A stretch of DNA of 14,943 nt, taken from JBOHER01 sp050701115. Its GTDB lineage: Bacteria > Actinomycetota > Actinomycetes > Mycobacteriales > Pseudonocardiaceae. The stretch's first letter is position 1, and the number at the start of each line of letters is the position of its first letter. The notes under the pieces were generated by a model. It saw nothing but the letters and a program-made list of their open reading frames with translations, searched no databases and was not told where the DNA came from. Location of the stretch: NCBI GenBank assembly GCA_050701115.1, contig JBOHER010000164.1:1-14943 (forward strand), read 5' to 3'. Below are positions 1-9,068 of the stretch, in pieces. The translations under genes and the position numbers were made by a program.

Positions 1-1052
1 CGGACTCCATCAGAGACAAGCAGTGGCACCTGGACTACCTGCGCATCAGCGAGGCGCACGAGATCAGCCAAGGCGAAGGCGTCACGGTGGCAGTACTCGA
101 CACCGGCGTCGACCCGAACCATCCAGACCTCAAAGGCGCCGTGCGTGAAGGCAGAACCTTCGCCAGCGGTGACAGCGGGTGGCAAGACTCCACCGGTCAC
201 GGGACCGCGATGGCGACCCTCATCGCCGGCCGCGGCCACGGCCCCGGAAACCGCGACGGTGTGCTCGGTGTGGCACCCAAAGCCAAGATCCTCCCGGTCC
301 GGGTCACCTCACCGGGCGGATACCACACCGACGCCCTCCACCAAGGCATCACCTGGGCCACCGAACACGGCGCCGACATCATCAGCATCTCGCTGTCCGG
401 GATCGACGACCCCGACGTAGAAGACGCCATCAACACCGCGCTCGACAACAACATCCTGGTCATCGCCGGCGCCGGCAACACCGCCGACGGAGACCACGGC
501 GTGACCTGGCCCGCCCGATACCCCGGCGTCATCGCAGTTTCCGGCGTCGACCAAGACGGCAACTTCACCGGCATCTCCGCACGCGGACCGCAGATCGCGC
601 TCAGCGCACCCGCAACCCAAATCATGGCCGGCGGCACCGCCAAACGCGGACGCTATGGCCAGGGCTCCGGCACCAGCGACGCCACCGCCCTCGTCGCCGG
701 AACAGCCGCATTGATCAAGTCGCGGCATCCCCGGTTGGACCTACCCAACGTGATCAACCGGTTGATCGCCACAGCCGACGATCAAGGCCCGGAAGGCCGC
801 GACGCGGAGTACGGGTACGGCGTCATCGACCCAGTTGCGGCCCTGACTCGTGAGGTACCGCGAGTAAGCCGCAACCCGTTGCTCAGCCCCACCTCGACGA
901 GATCAGGGACATCAACCCGATCCGCACCAGCGGCACGAACCTCGGCTGGATCATGGGCGATGGCCGGACTGGTTGGGCTCGTCGCCGTCGCAGTAGTCGC
1001 GCTTCTCGTACTGCGTGCTCAACGCCGTACCCGACGTCGTCGCGAAGGCTGA
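1..1052 (+). CDS. S8 (subtilisin-like) serine protease, mycosin-like, C-terminal membrane anchor; 5' partial
   Basis: The frame is open from base 3, and the residues before the GTG at 87 (QWHLDYLRISEAHEISQGEG) match the propeptide-to-catalytic junction of mycosins, so the gene starts upstream of the window. The catalytic triad is visible: Asp in DTGVD (codon 99), His in GHGTAMA (codon 198) and Ser in GSGTSDAT (codon 675), with the oxyanion Asn in AGAGN (codon 477). The C-terminus has a Ser/Thr/Arg-rich linker, one hydrophobic helix (about 945-1010) and a basic tail, which suggests a membrane anchor with the catalytic domain outside the cytoplasm. Mycosins are known to act with type VII (ESX) secretion systems; no other ESX gene is visible here, so that role is inferred. 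The visible part has no cysteines, so the disulfides seen in mycobacterial mycosins are absent. The serine protease call is firm and the mycosin assignment is likely. Confidence 0.88.
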   Translation, partial: DSIRDKQWHLDYLRISEAHEISQGEGVTVAVLDTGVDPNHPDLKGAVREGRTFASGDSGWQDSTGHGTAMATLIAGRGHGPGNRDGVLGVAPKAKILPVRVTSPGGYHTDALHQGITWATEHGADIISISLSGIDDPDVEDAINTALDNNILVIAGAGNTADGDHGVTWPARYPGVIAVSGVDQDGNFTGISARGPQIALSAPATQIMAGGTAKRGRYGQGSGTSDATALVAGTAALIKSRHPRLDLPNVINRLIATADDQGPEGRDAEYGYGVIDPVAALTREVPRVSRNPLLSPTSTRSGTSTRSAPAARTSAGSWAMAGLVGLVAVAVVALLVLRAQRRTRRRREG

Positions 1053-1084
1053 CGGGCTCGTGGGGTGCGGGGTGACTCAATGTC

Positions 1085-1109
1085 GCTGTCCGCCGGAGCG
1101 GGGGACAGC
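1085..1109. terminator. GC-rich hairpin between convergent genes
   Basis: GCTGTCC (1085-1091) pairs perfectly with GGACAGC (1103-1109), and an inner CC/GG pair can extend the stem. It lies in the 79-bp gap between the stop of the protease (+) and the stop of the metallopeptidase (-), where a shared bidirectional terminator would be expected. There is no U-tract, as is common for actinomycete hairpins, so function is inferred. Confidence 0.45.
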
Positions 1110-1131
1110 ACTCGCCCGGACTGAGGGGCGG

Positions 1132-1857
1132 CTACCTCGGACCGCCTAGCCACAGCCTCGCACCCTCAACGATGAGGTCTCCCTTGCGGCGTTCGTAGTC
1201 GGGCATAGCCCGTTCGACTGTGGCCCAGAAGCCCGCCGTGTGCTGTGGATGGACAGTGTGTGCCAGCTCGTGCACGAGCACGTAGTCGATCAGTGACGGG
1301 GGAAGCTGGAGCGTCGCCCAGTGGATGTTGAGGCGGCCGTTGGTGCTGAGCGAGCCCCACCGGTAGCCGAGGTCACGCACGTCTAGGCCGTCCGGTACGA
1401 GGCCCATGCGGCCGGTCCAGCGCTGGAGCCGCGCGGGCAGCCATTGCCGCCCGCGGGTCCGGTACCAGCGGACCAGCGCCGCTCCAGCCGTCTCGGCGTT
1501 CACGTCGCGGCGGGGCATGAGTAGCCGGCCGCGCTGCATCCGTACGGTGTCCACGTCAGCGACGAGCAGGCGGTGGTTGCGGCCTAGGTAGGCAAACCCC
1601 TCTCCGTTGACGAACTCCTTCACCGGGCGGGCGGACAGCAGCAGGTCCTTCTCGGCGAGCTTGCGGTAGACCCACAGCCGTTTGGAGTGCGCCCATGCGG
1701 CCAGCGCGTCTGGGGCGCATCCCGGCGGAGCGTGCAACTGGAGTGATCCGTCACGGTCGACGGTGATGCCGACCGTGGCGCGCCGCAGTGACTCGCGGAC
1801 CTCGAACTGGAGGTCCCCGATGAGCATCGTGTCGGGCAGGGCCTCGGCGACGCTCAC
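1132..1857 (-). CDS. YgjP-like zinc metallopeptidase (M48/DUF45 type) at the end of the hsd operon
   Basis: This 241-residue protein carries the YgjP/DUF45 signature. RWGSLSTNGRLNIHW (about 166-180) is followed by the zinc motif HELAH (196-200) and a third His in HTAGFW (206-211), which gives an HExxH...H metallopeptidase site. No signal peptide or membrane segment is visible, so it should be cytoplasmic. The GTG start at 1857 overlaps the hsdR stop as GTGA, which implies translational coupling and membership of the restriction operon. Genes of this family are often seen next to type I restriction genes, but their substrate is not established. Proteolysis or chaperoning of HsdR is a guess. 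The family call is confident and the role is unknown. Confidence 0.85.
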   Translation of the reverse strand: MSVAEALPDTMLIGDLQFEVRESLRRATVGITVDRDGSLQLHAPPGCAPDALAAWAHSKRLWVYRKLAEKDLLLSARPVKEFVNGEGFAYLGRNHRLLVADVDTVRMQRGRLLMPRRDVNAETAGAALVRWYRTRGRQWLPARLQRWTGRMGLVPDGLDVRDLGYRWGSLSTNGRLNIHWATLQLPPSLIDYVLVHELAHTVHPQHTAGFWATVERAMPDYERRKGDLIVEGARLWLGGPR

Positions 1858-4800
1858 GGTGCGGCCACCAGCCGGTGGTGGTTGTGTTTGGCCAGCTCGA
1901 TCAGCCGGTCGGTGATCGGACGTAGCCAGGCATAGTCGAACAGGTCGCTGCCGTCCTCCAGTCTCGTCTCGTCCAACCGATGAATGATCTTGCGGCGGAG
2001 CTGTTCCCGCTTGTGCGCGTTGTCCCAGAAGCCGACCAGGCGCACGTCGGCTTTGACCAGGTGGACGACGTCGATGGTCGCGACGCGCAGCGGCCCGGCT
2101 CGTTCGGGGGTGACCGGACGGTCGTGCTCGGCCAACGCCAGGACGAGCAGATCGTGGAACGGTGCCTCGATGTTCGGGTCAAGTCCGCCGGTGGCCTCAG
2201 TACGTCCAGTGGTCACCACGGGCAAGAAGTCGGCCAGAGCGAGGGCGAGTTGCTCCCATTGGTCTTTCAGCTCGACCAGGATCTGTTCCAGGTACGCGGA
2301 TAGCCGCTGGTAGTGGGCTGGGTCGCTGTCGATGTGCTCACTGATGTGGTGGCGGATGGCGTGTTCCATCTCGGACGCCTTGGCGCGCGGGCTGGTCAGC
2401 CCGCTGACCTTCTCCGCGTAGTCGGCCGAGGTGATTGAGATGGGTGGGATCCTCTGGCTGATGCCCAGAGATTGGACATGCGCGTCGATCAGCGCCCGGA
2501 TCTTCTCACCGTAGATCCGCACGTCGAACAGCGTGTGGTCGCGGTACCGTCGGCGGGCCAGCAGCGCGATCATGCCGAACGCTTTCGCGTCGGCCACGTA
2601 CGGAAGTGCCTTCTCCGAGGGTAGGACGATCTCCATGCTGCGGGTGAACGCCTTGAGCGCGGCTTCGAATCTGGCCCGCAGCCGCTCGTCCGCGAGGGCC
2701 TCCACACAGGCGTCCTGTGCCGCGACGCTGCCGAAGACGCTGATGCCGGCGAAGAGTTGCCGCAGCGCGGCGTGCGCGGCGGCCAGCCGCGGCAACTCGT
2801 CGTTGAGGCTAGTCAACGCGCCCTCGATGTCGTCGTCGGCGTACGCCTCCAACGCCTGCGCCAGGTGGTGCGCGACGCCGTAGTAGTCCACGACGTAGCC
2901 AACGCTCTTGCCCGGCGCGGTGCGGTTGACCCGCGCGATGGCCTGCAACAGATCCGCCTCGCGGATCGCTTTGTCCAGGTAGAGCACCTGCTCACGGGGG
3001 GCGTCGAAGCCGGTCAGCAGCATCGCGTTGACGATCAACATTGCCACCGGGCTGGCCTGCTCGGCGGGCACGCCCGGCATCGGCAGCTTCTTCTTCTTGA
3101 AGTCATCGACGACCTGGTCGTAGCCGCTGGTCCACTCCACGAGGTACGGCTTGTCGTTCTGCGCGCCGGAGATCACGGGTACGAAGTCGAGCCCGGCAAT
3201 GACGTCCCGGTACCGCCACGCCCGGACCAGCAGAGCCCGCTTGGCGGTCAGCCGGTCGACTCGCTCCAACGCGTCCGAGGTCTTCCAAGCCGGGTCCAGC
3301 GTGTCAAGCTCGGCGACCAAGGCGTCGCGGGCGGTCAGGAATGCCTTCCGGTAGCGGACCGTGGCCAGCCGGCTGGTGGCCACCACCTGTGCCTTGAACC
3401 CGTTCGGCAGCACCACCTCGACGTAGTGGCGCAACATGTTCGCCGCCTTCGCGGCGATGAGCTGCTCGGCCTCGGCGACGTGCCGTTTGGTGGCGTACCG
3501 CTTCTTCAGCTCCTCGGTCTGCTCCGGAGTGAGCGCGTACAGGTCGATGAACTCGTCGATGTCGTCGGCGTCGTTTATCCCGCCCCGGGTGGTACGGCCC
3601 TCGTACAGAATCGGCACGGTTGCGCCATCCTCCTCGGACTGGCGGATGTCGTACCGGTCCAGGTAGTCACCAAAGATCGTGTGGGTCTTCGTCTTGTCGC
3701 CCATGATGATCGGCGTGCCGGTAAAACCGACGCGCGCGGCGTTGGGCAACGCCTTACGCAACGCGGCGTGCAGCGTGCTCGAATGCGACCGGTGCGCCTC
3801 ATCCACCAGCACCAGCACTTCGGTGGAAGTATCCAGCTCGCCGATGTTCTTCAGCGCCGCATCGTCGGTCTTCTTCGCCTCCGGGTTGCGGTACTTCTGC
3901 ACCATCACGAAGACCAGCGCCTTTCCCGGCGTCGCCAGCAGCTCCTTTGCCTTGGTCACTCTGGTCGCCTTGCGGACTGTCTCCCCGGTCAGCTCAGTAG
4001 TGTTGGCGAGCTGCTTCTGTAGGTCCTTGCGGTCGGTCACCACGACCACCTTGAACCCGACCAGTGCCGGGTGCGACCGCATCGTCCGCACGAGGAACAC
4101 CATGGTCAGGCTCTTGCCCGACCCCTGCGTGTGCCAAATGATCCCACCCCGCCGGTCGTGCTCACCATCCAGCACCCGGGTCGGCCCAGTCAGCAGACGC
4201 TCGATCGTCGCCCGGACCGCCCGGTACTGCTGGTACCGAGCCACCACCTTGACCTTGCGATCCTCAGGCTGCATGAACAGCGTGAAATGCCGCACCAGAT
4301 CCAGCAACCGAGCCGGGTGTAGCATGCCTGCAACCAGGCGCTGCTGCGACGACAGCCGCGCCACGCCGAGGTCGAATTCGACATCCTTTTCTGGTACGGG
4401 GGCAGTGGTCTTCCACTCGGCATAGTGCTCCGCCAGCCCGGTAAACGTGCCGGCCTTCGCCGTTTCGGAGCAGGTCGCCACCACGAACTGATTCGTGTGG
4501 AACAGTCGCTCACTACCCTCCGGCTCCACCGATTCCCGCTGGTTGGCGTACCGCCGAAGCTGCTCCACGGCGGCACCGATCGGGTCCGGCACTGTTGGCG
4601 ACTTTGCCTCCACCACGACCAGCGGGATGCCGTTGACGAACAGCACCGCATCCGGCCAGATCGACACCCGACCGCCAGGCGGATCCACCCGGAACTGGTT
4701 GACCACCAGGAAGTCGTTGCGAGCAAGCGGATCGGAGCTCATCCAGTCTACGAAGTGGACGGTACGAAAGCGGCCACCGTCCCAGCCGTCCACCCCATCC

Positions 4801-5114
4801 ACGGTGGCGCCGAGTAGCAGCCGCTCGGTCACTTCCTCGTTGATCTCAAGTAAGGACGTGGCGGGGGGTTGGGTGAGCTGGGAGATCGCCTGGCTGATCC
4901 GGCCGTCATCGAGCCACTCACGGCCGTGGTCGTCCAGGTTGATCCGGCGCAGCGCGGCCCGCAGGCGGTCGAGCAGCAGCACCTCCCGGAAGCTCTCACG
5001 CCCGGTCACCGCCGGCAGGTCGGACCTCGCCGGCTCGATGTGCCGCCAGCCCATCGCCACAAGCTGCCGCACCAACGGCAACTCCACCCGCTCATACTCC
5101 GACCTCGAACTCAC
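1854..5114 (-). CDS. hsdR: Type I restriction endonuclease subunit R (HsdR)
   Basis: This 1086-residue protein is the nuclease and DNA translocase of a type I restriction complex. An N-terminal PD-(D/E)xK nuclease is visible (PD at 154-155, VEAK at 168-171). The SF2 motor follows, with Walker A QGSGKS (330-335), DEAH (438-441), TGTP (465-468), LLTGFDAP (699-706) and QAIARVNR (724-731). The rest is the helical C-terminal domain that contacts the methylase. The length is typical of the family and no key residue is missing. Its GTG start overlaps the hsdS stop as GTGA, and GGAGG lies about 10 nt upstream inside hsdS. It should cut DNA unmodified at the HsdS target after ATP-driven translocation. 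No frameshift is seen. Confidence 0.97.
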   Translation of the reverse strand: MSSRSEYERVELPLVRQLVAMGWRHIEPARSDLPAVTGRESFREVLLLDRLRAALRRINLDDHGREWLDDGRISQAISQLTQPPATSLLEINEEVTERLLLGATVDGVDGWDGGRFRTVHFVDWMSSDPLARNDFLVVNQFRVDPPGGRVSIWPDAVLFVNGIPLVVVEAKSPTVPDPIGAAVEQLRRYANQRESVEPEGSERLFHTNQFVVATCSETAKAGTFTGLAEHYAEWKTTAPVPEKDVEFDLGVARLSSQQRLVAGMLHPARLLDLVRHFTLFMQPEDRKVKVVARYQQYRAVRATIERLLTGPTRVLDGEHDRRGGIIWHTQGSGKSLTMVFLVRTMRSHPALVGFKVVVVTDRKDLQKQLANTTELTGETVRKATRVTKAKELLATPGKALVFVMVQKYRNPEAKKTDDAALKNIGELDTSTEVLVLVDEAHRSHSSTLHAALRKALPNAARVGFTGTPIIMGDKTKTHTIFGDYLDRYDIRQSEEDGATVPILYEGRTTRGGINDADDIDEFIDLYALTPEQTEELKKRYATKRHVAEAEQLIAAKAANMLRHYVEVVLPNGFKAQVVATSRLATVRYRKAFLTARDALVAELDTLDPAWKTSDALERVDRLTAKRALLVRAWRYRDVIAGLDFVPVISGAQNDKPYLVEWTSGYDQVVDDFKKKKLPMPGVPAEQASPVAMLIVNAMLLTGFDAPREQVLYLDKAIREADLLQAIARVNRTAPGKSVGYVVDYYGVAHHLAQALEAYADDDIEGALTSLNDELPRLAAAHAALRQLFAGISVFGSVAAQDACVEALADERLRARFEAALKAFTRSMEIVLPSEKALPYVADAKAFGMIALLARRRYRDHTLFDVRIYGEKIRALIDAHVQSLGISQRIPPISITSADYAEKVSGLTSPRAKASEMEHAIRHHISEHIDSDPAHYQRLSAYLEQILVELKDQWEQLALALADFLPVVTTGRTEATGGLDPNIEAPFHDLLVLALAEHDRPVTPERAGPLRVATIDVVHLVKADVRLVGFWDNAHKREQLRRKIIHRLDETRLEDGSDLFDYAWLRPITDRLIELAKHNHHRLVAAP

Positions 5115-6334
5115 ACCAATTCATCCTCCACCGTCTTTACCCGCATCCGCCCCGTCAACAAATCCTCCATCAACCCTTGCTTCAGCCCCCGCAGCTTCGA
5201 AAGCTCTGCCGTGCCAGCCCGAGTTCGCTCGTCAAACGTAGCAATGGTGCGGATAGCTACTTCCTGCTCCGCGAGTAGCGGTACGGGCATAGGAAAAGCG
5301 CGTACCTGCGTCATGTTGATTGTAGCCAAGTTGGTCGTTTGCTTTGACGCAGCTACAAAATACCTACGCGCCTGATGAGACCCCGCATATATAGCGAGGA
5401 AGCCAGGCAGAAGCCGCGATCTATCGGTCCGAACCCGGAATATGTGATTTTGGTGGAGGCAAGGGTTGATCGAACCGTCCCAGACAGCACCTCTACCAAG
5501 CTTGTCGAAGTCACCGCCCTCTGTCATGAGAAAGTCCCCAGCTCGAAGTGAATACCGGTGCACCTCGCTGCGCAAGACACGCACATGTTTGATGTCCGAG
5601 GTGTCGATATTGCCGTCCTGAACATTCGCAACCCTAAGATATGGAAGCTCAACGGTGCCGTTTCCCGGGAGTGATCGACCCAACGCGACTCCACCGGCTA
5701 TGTCGGCTACGGAACCTAGCGTCAGTATGGGCCACCTTGACTCTGCGCCACTTGTGCCTCTCTCCTCCGCATACTTGGTCAAGTCAGCCAGGATTCCTGT
5801 ACGAGTCGTGGCCAGTTTGGCAAGAAGGCGTTCGGTGGAATGGATCGCCCCGTCCACCGAGGTTAAGACCTCTGCAATCCGCCGCTGCTCTGAGAGTGAA
5901 GGTATCGAAACGGCAATGTGCTTGAATGATGAGAACTTCAGGCTCCACGTGTCGCTGACTAGCCCTTGTGATCGACTCTTGAAGGAGGATACATGTTGGG
6001 GAAGTCGGAGGACGTAGGCCATGAACCGTGTATCGAGGTCACTCGTAGGTTTGCAGACCGTATACGCGGGACTAACTATTCCGAAATATGGTGATCTCGC
6101 AGAAACGCCCTGCCACATGCGCATTGTGTTGTAGACGATATCGCCAGGATATACCCGATGATATGCCGACTTATCATCATTTGATGTATCTCGACGTCCG
6201 CTCTCGCTCTGCGGCACAACGCCGCGATCGAAGGTAACTGAGAGGAGGGGGTCTGTCGCCGATCCTCCTTCATCTCGTCGCCTCAGGACTTCGCCCATGG
6301 TCGCACGACGCCAGTCCTCCAGGCCCTCAGGCAT
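5111..6334 (-). CDS. hsdS: Type I restriction-modification specificity subunit (HsdS), two TRDs
   Basis: This protein sets the DNA target of the type I complex. It has the usual two-half layout: TRD1 (about 8-148), a central conserved helix starting SEQRRIAEVL (about 148-190), TRD2 (about 200-350), and a distal helix starting AEQEVAIRT and ending LLTGRMRV. I chose the ATG at 6334 (407 aa) because AAGGAG lies 7 nt upstream of it. The TTG at 6340 would add two residues but has only about 1 nt spacing. The ATG start overlaps the hsdM stop by 8 bp (ATGCCTGA), and the 3' end overlaps hsdR by GTGA. The 5' half, covering TRD1, is visibly more AT-rich than hsdM and hsdR, which fits exchange of recognition domains by horizontal transfer. 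The recognition sequence cannot be read from the protein. Confidence 0.95.
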   Translation of the reverse strand: MPEGLEDWRRATMGEVLRRRDEGGSATDPLLSVTFDRGVVPQSESGRRDTSNDDKSAYHRVYPGDIVYNTMRMWQGVSARSPYFGIVSPAYTVCKPTSDLDTRFMAYVLRLPQHVSSFKSRSQGLVSDTWSLKFSSFKHIAVSIPSLSEQRRIAEVLTSVDGAIHSTERLLAKLATTRTGILADLTKYAEERGTSGAESRWPILTLGSVADIAGGVALGRSLPGNGTVELPYLRVANVQDGNIDTSDIKHVRVLRSEVHRYSLRAGDFLMTEGGDFDKLGRGAVWDGSINPCLHQNHIFRVRTDRSRLLPGFLAIYAGSHQARRYFVAASKQTTNLATINMTQVRAFPMPVPLLAEQEVAIRTIATFDERTRAGTAELSKLRGLKQGLMEDLLTGRMRVKTVEDELV

Positions 6335-8729
6335 AACCAAGCTCCTTGAGATAGGTCCTCAGCTCAGCTGTGGCGGCGTCACGTTGGGCTTCGAGATCGG
6401 CCAGTGAGGCCGCGTACTTGTCCCACCAGTTCGCTAGCGCGGCGATCACCTGGCGGCGGTGCGTCGCCACGTAGAGCTCTAGGTGCGTGATCAGGTCCTC
6501 CTGCCAGATGTCCATCACCAGCTCTTGCTCTTGTCGAACGGTCAGCGCCGACCGCGCCCCGTCCAGGGTGGCGAGGAACTGCGTCTTCAGCTTTCGCCTC
6601 CGCTCCTTCACCGTCGTCAGCTCGGCCTTGAGGCGTTTCAGTTCGGCCGGGCTGAAAGCCTCTTCCGCGTCTTCGTCGGCTGGCTTGTCGTACTCCTGGC
6701 CGGCCGGGGTTGTGGCCGCCTGGATTCGTGAGTCCAGTCCGGCCCGTTGCGCCTCGACCGTTGCCAACTCATCCAGGTACTCGGGGACCAGCCTGGGGAC
6801 GAGGCGATGCTCCAGCGGATCGGTTCTCGACTTCTCGTCCTCCAGCACGGTGCCGATGGTGGTGACCCAGCCGTCGATTACGCCGCCGAAACCGTGGGTA
6901 GCAAGTGTGCGTAGATCGAACTGGTTGGCGTCCCACCAGCGGACGATCACGCCGGCGATCTGGAACCGGTCGAGCAGCCCAATCGGCAGCAGCGCGGTGG
7001 TGAACGATTCGATCAGTTCGGTGCGGGCGACCATCAGCCGCTTGGTGGACGGCAGCTCGATGACCAGTTTGCGGTGCTCCTCCCACCATGAGTGCTGGGC
7101 GGTGGTCAGGTCGGCCTCACGTGCCCGTACCCCGGTGTGGTCGATGACCAACGCGGCGAGGGCGGCGCGATCGACGCTGGGCGCGAAGTCGTAGTAGGCG
7201 TCGTCGCGGTCGACGAACACGGCGTCAGTGGTGAAGCCGTGGGCGGTAAACAAGTCGGCCTTGTCGGCGACCTCGGCCTTCGGGATGCCGCCGTGCAGGT
7301 GGGCGCGTACGTTGTGCGGCTCGGGCGGTGGAGCGTTGTCAGCATACCGGCGGATGTTGAGGTTGTCGTCGTTGTCGCGCAACTCTTCGCGAGTTACCAC
7401 GCGGGCGTAGCCAGGGATGTCGGTGAACGCCTCGTACGTGTACACGATCTTCTCGACGTGCTCGGGGAGCAGGTAGTTCTGGGCGCGGCCAGCGGCGTAC
7501 TCATGGTCGGCGTTGATGAACAGCACCTCACTGGTCCGGTCGGCGGGCTTGGACCCAGGAGCGCGTAGGACGAGCACGCACGCAGGGATGCCTGTGCCGT
7601 AGAACAGGTTTGGTGCCAGCCCGATGACTGCCTCGATGATGTCGTCGTCCAGCAGCGCGGTGCGGATGTCGCGTTCGGCGCCGCCGCGGAACAGCACGCC
7701 GTGCGGCATGACGGTGGCGGCGACGCCGTTGGCCTTGAGCACGGCCACCATGTGCTGGACGAACATCAGGTCGGCCTTCTTGCCGCCCTCGGGTGCCCAA
7801 CCCCAGCGGAACCGACTGCTGTAGCGCATGCCGTCGCTGGAGTAGTTCAGCGAGAACGGCGGGTTAGACAGCACGCGGTCGAATAGGTCGAGTTGGCCGC
7901 CGTGGGCGTGCTTGGGGTTGGTGAGCGTGTCGTCGTTCTCGATCTTCGCGTCAGGGATGCCGTGCAGGAGCAGATTCATCTTGGAGATGGACCAGACGCT
8001 GCCGGCGTTCTCCTGTCCGGCCAGGATCAGGTTGCGGGGGTTGCCGCCGTGTTCCTCGACGTACTCCTTGGCGTGGATCAGCATGCCGCACGAGCCAGAG
8101 CACGGATCGTAGACGCTCATGCCCTCGGCGGGCTTGACGAGTTGGACCATCATCCGAACGACCGCACGCGGGGTGTAGAACTCGCCGCCCTTCTTGCCGG
8201 CCGAGTCTGCGAACTCCTTGATCAGATACTCGTAGGCGGCGCCGAGTAGGTCGGGGAACTCGAAGTCCTCCGTGCGCAGCCGGTACTGGCTGAAGTGGGT
8301 GATCAGGTCGCGCAGCTTCTTGTCGGGAATGCGGGAGCTGCCGACCTGCCGGTTGAAGTCGATGTGCTGGACGACCCCCTCCAGCGACTCCGGGTTGGTG
8401 TGCTCTAGCGCGGCCAGGGCCTTGTTGATGCCATCACCGACGTTGTCGTGCAGCCGCCGCAGGTGGTCCCAGCGCGCGACTGTCGGGACGAAGAACGCTT
8501 GCCGGTACGACTCGGGCTGCCCGGCCCGGTGCTCGGCTTCTTGCTTCCCACGCGACTCGAATCGCTTGAGCACCCGTTCCCGCTCGGCGTCGAACATGTC
8601 CGACGCCCGCTTCAGGAACAGCATCCCGAAGATGTACTCCTTGAACTCGGAGGCGTCCATCTTGCCCCGGAGGATGTCCGCCGCCGCGAACAGGTGACGC
8701 TCTAGCTGCGGCAACGTTAGCTTTCGCAC
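6327..8729 (-). CDS. hsdM: Type I restriction-modification methyltransferase (HsdM), long form
   Basis: This N6-adenine methylase is the first gene of the hsd operon. The N-terminal HsdM helical domain starts RKLTLPQLERHLFAAADILR. The SAM-binding motif I is DPCSGSCGML (about 208-217) and the catalytic motif IV is NPPF (about 289-292). I chose the GTG at 8729 (800 aa): GGGAG sits 8 nt upstream and the family usually begins at this point. An in-frame GTG at 8759 would give 810 aa but lacks a clear ribosome site. At 800 residues it is much longer than the roughly 500-residue E. coli form. The extra C-terminal part includes charged, coiled-coil-like stretches (AELKRLKAELTTVKERRRK and the LADLEAQRD region near the end), as in many actinobacterial HsdM proteins. 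It would act with two copies per HsdS. Confidence 0.95.
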   Translation of the reverse strand: MRKLTLPQLERHLFAAADILRGKMDASEFKEYIFGMLFLKRASDMFDAERERVLKRFESRGKQEAEHRAGQPESYRQAFFVPTVARWDHLRRLHDNVGDGINKALAALEHTNPESLEGVVQHIDFNRQVGSSRIPDKKLRDLITHFSQYRLRTEDFEFPDLLGAAYEYLIKEFADSAGKKGGEFYTPRAVVRMMVQLVKPAEGMSVYDPCSGSCGMLIHAKEYVEEHGGNPRNLILAGQENAGSVWSISKMNLLLHGIPDAKIENDDTLTNPKHAHGGQLDLFDRVLSNPPFSLNYSSDGMRYSSRFRWGWAPEGGKKADLMFVQHMVAVLKANGVAATVMPHGVLFRGGAERDIRTALLDDDIIEAVIGLAPNLFYGTGIPACVLVLRAPGSKPADRTSEVLFINADHEYAAGRAQNYLLPEHVEKIVYTYEAFTDIPGYARVVTREELRDNDDNLNIRRYADNAPPPEPHNVRAHLHGGIPKAEVADKADLFTAHGFTTDAVFVDRDDAYYDFAPSVDRAALAALVIDHTGVRAREADLTTAQHSWWEEHRKLVIELPSTKRLMVARTELIESFTTALLPIGLLDRFQIAGVIVRWWDANQFDLRTLATHGFGGVIDGWVTTIGTVLEDEKSRTDPLEHRLVPRLVPEYLDELATVEAQRAGLDSRIQAATTPAGQEYDKPADEDAEEAFSPAELKRLKAELTTVKERRRKLKTQFLATLDGARSALTVRQEQELVMDIWQEDLITHLELYVATHRRQVIAALANWWDKYAASLADLEAQRDAATAELRTYLKELGYA

Positions 8730-8759
8730 GTGGTTGTCTCCCGATCGTGTGTCAGGCAC

Positions 8760-9025
8760 TCCATCATCGACCCGTCACGCACCGCTATCAAAGGAGGGTC
8801 CGCGCGCGTCGGCCCGGCAGGGCCTTCGGCTGGCGTCGTGATCGGCAAGGGCCGGACTGGAGGATTCTTCCGCTGCTGGTCAACCGCGGCGGTGACGGAC
8901 CCGAGTTTCGGGTCTTGGCAGCGGCTGGACGCACCGGCTCCGGTCCGACCACCGTCCTGCTAACCGTCGTTGTCGGCGCGCCGCGGCGAAGCCGGAGCAC
9001 AGCTCAGCCCACGGGAGTATGAGAG
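8760..9025. other. Divergent intergenic region between hsdM and the methylase/half-HsdS operon
   Basis: No convincing gene is seen: the overlapping frames are rich in Arg and Pro and lack recognisable domains. The stretch must hold the hsdM promoter on the minus strand, but I could not find a clear -35/-10 pair. A small perfect hairpin, GACCCGA-GTT-TCGGGTC, lies at 8898-8914 and is followed by TT. The palindrome and promoter of the plus-strand operon begin at 9026. Confidence 0.5.
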
Positions 9026-9068
9026 GTGCGTATGCCCCTGCGCACTTGACGCGCAGTGGCATACGCAC
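9026..9068. promoter_or_regulatory. Long imperfect palindrome, probable operator
   Basis: The left arm GTGCGTATGCC (9026-9036) matches the right arm GGCATACGCAC (9058-9068) perfectly. Inside these, CTGCGC (9038-9043) pairs with GCGCAG (9051-9056) after one mismatched position (9037/9057), leaving a 7-nt centre, ACTTGAC. The arms are therefore 18 bp with one mismatch. The palindrome overlaps the probable -35 and spacer of the downstream promoter and would suit a dimeric repressor. A structured RNA is less likely, as it ends upstream of the expected transcript start. Confidence 0.7.

Noticed and set aside
2757..4022. Long plus-strand open frame (421 codons) opposite hsdR
   Set aside because: It is antisense to a clear HsdR with all motifs, and its Val/Leu/Arg/Gln/His-rich reading is typical of a GC-rich shadow frame.
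8898..8914. Small hairpin GACCCGA-GTT-TCGGGTC as a terminator
   Set aside because: It lies in a divergent promoter region where no gene ends, so a terminator makes little sense; its role is unknown.
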